Assembly: GCA_913757435.1 (NCBI GenBank)
Contig: CAJYDM010000001.1
Location: 496,001 to 560,000 of the forward strand
Direction: 5' to 3'
Source: Syntrophomonas sp. DTU019
Lineage (GTDB): Bacteria > Bacillota > Syntrophomonadia > Syntrophomonadales > Syntrophomonadaceae
Length of the DNA stretch: 64,000 nt
Shown: one piece after another, positions 59,792 to 64,000 of the stretch
Numbering within the stretch: position 1 is the stretch's first letter
Layout of the letters: each line of letters begins with the position of its first letter
Notes under the pieces: model-generated
What the model saw: the letters and a program-made list of their open reading frames with translations, nothing else
The model's database searches: none
What the model was told of the DNA's origin: nothing
Made by a program: the position numbers and the translations under genes

Positions 59792-60874
59792 CTATATCTT
59801 AGAAATACTGAGTCGAGCGGTTTTGCCTATCGTGGCCCCCAGATCTAAAAAGTCTTTTTCTTTCCAGCCGTGTTTGTTAATTAAGTCTTTCTGGGCATCG
59901 GACCCGATTTTTAGGATGCTGCCGATGTCGAGTTTTTGTCTCTGCATCTTTTCTACTACAGCCCTGCGGGCTTTTAGGTCAAAGCGGAAGTATTCTGAGG
60001 TATTGACTTCAGCCTTAATCTGCGGAGTCTCGACCGAGCCTTGTGTAGTGATGTACTTTTTTAGCCGGTCTTCATGGAGCTTGATTTTTTCCTTGGTGAG
60101 CATTATCCCGTGGGCGACTTTTTTCGCATCTTCATGAGTTAGAATGGCTTCTGGGATTTCTGTTTTTGGTGCCAGACAAAAGTTTTTATAGTCGCACCAT
60201 ACGCAGTTGCCGGGGCTTTTGGGAAAGACTTCTGAAGGGTCTTGTCCCATTTCCACCCGTTGTTTGCGGGCCTCGCATTCGTATGCGGTGTCTCTGGCCC
60301 ATTCCAAGGCTTCGTTTATTTCGGTTTCGGTATATTCGTGTTCGATTACCTGGTTGAACCTCAAGAAGGCCAGTCGGCCAATCACGGGGAGGCCGTGTTT
60401 CTTTTTCATCGCGGCGGCGTACAATCCCAACTGGTAAGTATCAGTGGGGTGATAAGTGCTCCGGTTGGTTTTCCAGTCGGTGATTATCATTGCTTTGCCA
60501 TTCTTCTGATTGAGGTCGATAAAGCCCCTTAAAGAAGGCGCGAAGGGTGAATCGTCCAGAGGAAACTGGAAGTATTCCTCAACTTCTCCTCCGTCTTCTA
60601 TGGCTGCATGAACAGCATTTGCGCACACACATTTGTTTAGGGTTTCTTTTTCATCGTCAAGGTCGTTGGAACCGGCGGCCACATCGACTAACATGGGGAT
60701 GATTTCGGCGTCTTTGGCTTTGATGGCGGTTTCTATTACCGAGTGGCAAGCCTTGCCGAATATTAAGGGCAATCCGGGACTGCTGGGAAGTTTGAGAACG
60801 TATCTGCAATAGAATTTATGCCAGCACCCGTATTTGTCGGGCAGGGTGGTGGATAAGCCTGAAAATGAGTACAT
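59792..60874 (-). CDS. PD-(D/E)XK nuclease, RecB/Cas4-like
   Basis: Begins with SFSGLSTTLPDKYGCWHKFY and FGKACHSVIE; catalytic core ITDWKTN near 132-138 with the preceding acidic residue in FIDLNQ; C-terminal cysteine cluster CVWCDYKNFC near 220, consistent with an iron-sulfur cluster. 360 aa. Found next to the primase, so replication or recombination is the likely role; no cas genes or CRISPR arrays are near. AAAGGAGG before the ATG. Confidence 0.85.
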   Translation of the reverse strand: MYSFSGLSTTLPDKYGCWHKFYCRYVLKLPSSPGLPLIFGKACHSVIETAIKAKDAEIIPMLVDVAAGSNDLDDEKETLNKCVCANAVHAAIEDGGEVEEYFQFPLDDSPFAPSLRGFIDLNQKNGKAMIITDWKTNRSTYHPTDTYQLGLYAAAMKKKHGLPVIGRLAFLRFNQVIEHEYTETEINEALEWARDTAYECEARKQRVEMGQDPSEVFPKSPGNCVWCDYKNFCLAPKTEIPEAILTHEDAKKVAHGIMLTKEKIKLHEDRLKKYITTQGSVETPQIKAEVNTSEYFRFDLKARRAVVEKMQRQKLDIGSILKIGSDAQKDLINKHGWKEKDFLDLGATIGKTARLSISKI

Positions 60875-60892
60875 GATGTTCCTCCTTTGATT

Positions 60893-60921
60893 AAGGGTCC
60901 TGTTAATTTAACAGGACCCTT
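60893..60921 (-). terminator. Long palindrome at the end of the VWA gene
   Basis: 14 bp arms AAGGGTCCTGTTAA/TTAACAGGACCCTT almost back to back, the 5' arm on the minus strand encoding the last residues and stop codon of the VWA protein. Followed by AATC, so not a classical terminator; lies just before the nuclease gene's ribosome binding site. Confidence 0.6.
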
Positions 60922-61205
60922 TTAAATACTTCTCCCAACCTGATCGGGAGCATATTGAGGTCGTCTACATACGCCGGGTTTTCATACATATACATGAACT
61001 CTGGCAGTTCGCTGCTGCTACCGAAGAAAAGAGAAATCAGATTGATTCCTCTCTTTTTGGCTTCGAGGGCGGCCTGTTTGGTGTCGTTCTCGCCGAGGCT
61101 ACCCATATAACCGGTTCCTCCGTGGCGGGGCGAACCATCTGATAATACGAACAGGACTTTTTTAGGCTCTGAGCGCATCGAAAGCTCGTTAGTGGCGAAA
61201 TAGGG

Positions 61206-63549
61206 ATAGGTAAGGCTTTTGAAGTTATCTTCTATTTTCCCCCACACCGTGACTTTCACCTCAGCGTTCCATCGGCATTCAAGTCAATTTCTATGGATTA
61301 TACTTGGTGATCAATCTTGGGTTCAACTGAATTTTGTTCGATTTGTTGCCTTCGCAATCTGTTTTTCGTCTAGCATAAGGCACTCTATCAATGGTGCAGG
61401 TATCGTTGCATGGATTAGTTGATGGACTGTTTATTGATCATCGGGTTTTGATATTTATCGGCTCCACCTACTTTGGCGGATGATGACAGTGAATGTCATC
61501 GTAGTCCATGTTCTCCTTGTTATGGCGCACCTGCCTTTTACGAATAAAATACGATTGTCGCATTCTAATGATTGTTCCATTACAGGGTTTAACATCAGAT
61601 ATTGTAGTACTTGGTCTAATTGCAAGATTTTGTGAATTTCCTTTCGCCTTCTGTGTATTGATAGATCGCTTCTTTGCATAGATTTTGGTTTGAACATAGC
61701 TTACAACCGCCATTGGATGTCCATCAGGTATCGCATCTGTTTGGATTTCCCGTAAAGGTCTTGTTATTGCGTTGTTCAAATCTTTTATTTCTTTTTGTAA
61801 CCTACTTCTTAAACGGTTTTGGTGGTTATGGCAACTCTGCCTATTATGCTCAGATTAATGTTAGTGGCTATGCGATAATGTTAATCCTAAGACCATTTGA
61901 ACTCTTTGCAGTTCTGGTATTCGCTTTATCATCTTTGGGTCTTCGCATTTTTGACTTGTTGCTTTAATTTTAAGGTAGCGTTTTCTTGCTTTATCACTAA
62001 GTGCGTGATTTAACTTGTTTGCTGCCTTTGTTTTGAACTTTAATTTTGAAAACCAATTCATATTGTCGTTTCAGATTGACAACTCTAGTTTTTCGGGCGA
62101 TATTTCCAGCTTCACCTTTTCTAACCATTTCGTGGCTACGTTTTGATTCTTGTTCGACAGAAGTTCTAAAGTCGTCTATCTTACTATATACATTTCTTTC
62201 AGATTGGTTTTCTTCATGGCTGTGTATCCATTGGTAATTGATTGTTCCGTTTTACTGGGATGCTATGAGTCTTACTGGATTGGTCCATTATTTTATCATT
62301 TATCAGTTCATTTAGAACTTGTTATAGCAATGGCGATAGGATTTGGGGTTCCCTTAGGCCTGATAACGTTATCTGGCATTTGGATGGTGCGAAGAATTTT
62401 TCGATTATATATAGCAAGGTTTATCCTTATACCCAATGACCACATTATTCATTTCGATGGTTTACATTGTCGAACTTTGATATCGAATCTATAGCGTAAT
62501 TAACCCTTGTCGTATATATGATAGTTTGAGCAATAGCCGTTTCACTACTTCTATTGGGTCTGGAACGACCTATCGCTGAATTTTTGTTTCGAGATTGGTT
62601 CAAGGACTTTTACATTGCTGTATAACCTGTCCATATACACGGAATTCCTGCGAGTTTTTCTTTCGTTGGGCTTGGGGATATCTTTACGACGGACTGCTCT
62701 ATGGTAGTTTTTAGTATTCTCGGACTTATCAACCATTCGGACGGCATTTGCCGACTGATTTATGGTTAATTGTCAGTTCCAGGGGTGTTGCTCCTGGTGC
62801 TTTTGATATTCCTATATGCCAAAGTATGTTTTCATGGCTGGTGATGACTTCCATAAGGTTGTCAAAATTTTACCTTCACATTTCTTTATATAGGTTGTCA
62901 AAAGTATCCTGGAGTCCATACCGTTGTGCCTAAGATTGTTTATTTTCATAGTATTAAGGATCTACCTCTTTCCTTGTTTTAGAGTGATCCTTTGGTCTTA
63001 CTGTAACCCTTTGTTCATCCATAGTTTTGGTTTGAATGCTAGAGGCTGTTCTTCATCTTCATTACAAGACTTCTTCGGTCGTGCTCCGCTTTCACTCGCC
63101 GATCAACTCATTTTTCTTCGTCAGTTTATTGTTTTCAACTCGGCAGCTTCCTCGTTCCGATAACTTATCTATGCATATCCGGGTTCTGCTTTGAGCCTGT
63201 TAGCATAGTGCCTGTAACACTATGGTGTTCATAACTCAAATTACCCACCACACTAACACAACAGGGTATCATTTCTACACATTTGGCTTTTAGACCACAT
63301 TCGCAGATTCGTCATGTTTTACCAATTCTAACATAGATATTTTGTAGACCCCGGCCTATAGGTAAACCATCCACTCCTGACGCTTTCGTATTGATTACTC
63401 AATTCAGTTACTTCAGCCGACTTCTCCGGGCTTCATTTGCCGCTGGAGTATTTCAGGTAGCGTTTCAGGGTCCCCGTCATTCCACCTTTGGGTTATCAGT
63501 TCTCCATCTTGCTATCATGCCTAAACTTTTCATTAGGAACGAGTCGCAC
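61206..63549 (-). mobile_element. Degenerate group II intron
   Basis: The minus strand begins with the canonical GTGCGAC at 63549, followed by domain I-like sequence (GAAGTAACTGAATTGAGTAA, GGATGGTTTACC) and a GAGTGAAAGCGGAGCA segment. A broken reverse transcriptase frame occupies the middle. Near the 3' end, GGAACGC...GGTGAAAGTC...ACGGTGTGG then GGGGGAAAA resembles domain V/VI but is several bases short of the 34-base domain V. The 3' end is placed at CTTACCTAT (61206); an in-frame exon junction would need the end one base further on. A-T-rich relative to neighbours. Confidence 0.8.
61323..62872 (-). pseudogene. Group II intron reverse transcriptase/maturase with HNH domain, frameshifted
   Basis: Pieces of one protein in three frames: LMEVITSHENIL then LAYRNIKSTRSNTPGTD (RT0/RT1), AVRRKDIPKPNERKTR and VLEPISKQKFSD (RT2), GRSRPNRSSETAIAQTI, KFDNVNH (catalytic YADD region not recovered), and a C-terminal HNH remnant DYDDIHCHH followed out of frame by VGGADKYQN and LIHATIPAP, ending TGA at 61323. 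At least five frameshifts, so no functional protein. Confidence 0.8.
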
Positions 63550-64000
63550 TCGAATAGCCATCGCGGTTTCTCATCGCATCAAAATGGGCTATCGGAGACG
63601 AATCTTCGCTGCAATCGATTTGGCTTTTGAGATAGACACTGAGGAGGCGTGGTGCTGCGAAAAACCCGCTGATTTTGTGGGTGATCTTTAACGCCCGGCA
63701 GGTTTCTGATAATACGCAGGTGGCGTTTTTTGCTGATTCCATTCTTGTTCCGGCACCCATTGACCCGGATAAATCTACTAATACAAAGACTGCCAGTTCG
63801 GGGATGTCCCCTGGGATAGTCCGTTTAGTAAATACTGTGGGGTCAGGTATGGCTAGTTTATAAAGCGATCCGGCGTGTAGTCTGCCCCGGTGAAGTCCTC
63901 GGATATCGTAGGATTTCTTGGTTTCATTCTGATTTCAATAAGTTTTGCAATTATTTCGTTGCTTTTTTAATGTGGAGTTATCTGAGGAAAATAATTCGTG

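Larger units (their letters stand above)
60903..64000 (-). pseudogene. CobT-like VWA-domain protein gene interrupted by a group II intron, partial
   Basis: 5' part (63550 to the right edge) encodes YDIRGLHRGRLHAGSLYKLA, the metal-ion site VLVDLSGSMG and HFDAMRNRDGYS; 3' part (up to about 61205) encodes YFATNELSMRSEPKKVLFVL, SDGSPRHGG and the C-terminus. Joined, they form one VWA domain of the CobT kind (phages and plasmids carry such genes beside a MoxR/CobS-like ATPase). A TGA in frame at 63937-63935 with no start after it points to a further frameshift near the edge, so the gene is probably dead even without the intron. Confidence 0.75.

Noticed and set aside
59792-60874. A cas4 gene
   Set aside because: The nuclease has the RecB/Cas4 fold and a cysteine cluster, but there is no cas1, cas2 or CRISPR array, and its neighbours are replication genes.
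60903-61259. A free-standing 118-aa gene beginning MKVTVWGKIEDNF
   Set aside because: The first ~18 residues come from the 3' end of the group II intron (domain V/VI-like bases), there is no ribosome binding site, and the remainder is the C-terminal half of the VWA domain.
61674-63163. Several plus-strand open frames of 60 to 114 codons
   Set aside because: They run antisense to the decayed intron reverse transcriptase, have no ribosome binding sites and no protein-like pattern beyond A-T-rich hydrophobic codons.

Overview
The window reads as a piece of chromosome from a spore-forming anaerobic member of the Clostridia. It carries spoIIE, spoIIR, spoVB, spoVT, yabP, yabQ, fin and a complete germinant-receptor operon, and later an oxygen-sensitive class III ribonucleotide reductase. 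Protein style suggests a syntrophomonad or Desulfotomaculum-type lineage, but that is inference from general resemblance and not a measured identity.

Region 1 (about 1 to 44.15 kb) is ordinary core chromosome. Almost everything lies on the minus strand, so transcription runs from right to left. Its order follows the Bacillus subtilis yab/yac region near the origin: glmU, prs, pth, fin, mfd, spoVT, spoVB, mazG, rlbA, yabP, yabQ, divIC, yabR, spoIIE, tilS, ftsH, folP, folB, folK, dusB, greA, lysS. Cofactor genes are grouped in it: nadA-nadB-nadC for NAD, panB-panC-panD and coaX for pantothenate and CoA, and folP-folB-folK for folate. The one plus-strand block (28.9 to 34.3 kb) is a spore germination operon with the order A, C, small D-like membrane subunit, B, second C, behind a good forespore sigma-G-type promoter. 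Other readable control sites include a consensus sigma-A promoter plus leader terminator in front of greA, a Spo0A-type promoter with a 21 bp spacer in front of spoIIE, a sigma-E-type site before yabP and a sigma-G-type site before spoVT.

Region 2 (about 44.3 kb to the right edge) is an accessory element, phage- or conjugative-element-like, and it continues past the window. Its genes are nearly all minus strand, short and mostly unrecognised. They surround a DNA metabolism set: its own DNA polymerase III alpha subunit, NrdD, a CHC2/Toprim primase, a RecB-like nuclease, a DNA methyltransferase and a CobT-like VWA protein. A divergent ribbon-helix-helix regulator sits beside a strong palindromic operator. 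No integrase, structural gene or attachment site is visible. The VWA gene is interrupted by a degenerate group II intron of about 2.3 kb whose reverse transcriptase is broken by frameshifts.

The most unusual signal is a family of structured intergenic elements in Region 2. Four copies of a multi-hairpin unit of about 65 to 100 bp (47.7, 52.5, 58.1 and 58.6 kb) lie in the same orientation between genes. They share a strictly kept GGATC-GCAT-GATCC hairpin, and their stems differ by compensatory changes. Related single CCCGG/CCGGG hairpins sit just before ribosome binding sites of other genes of the element. A 21-codon leader reading frame followed by an intrinsic terminator precedes the element's dnaE. 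Together these suggest that the element controls gene expression through structured RNA leaders.
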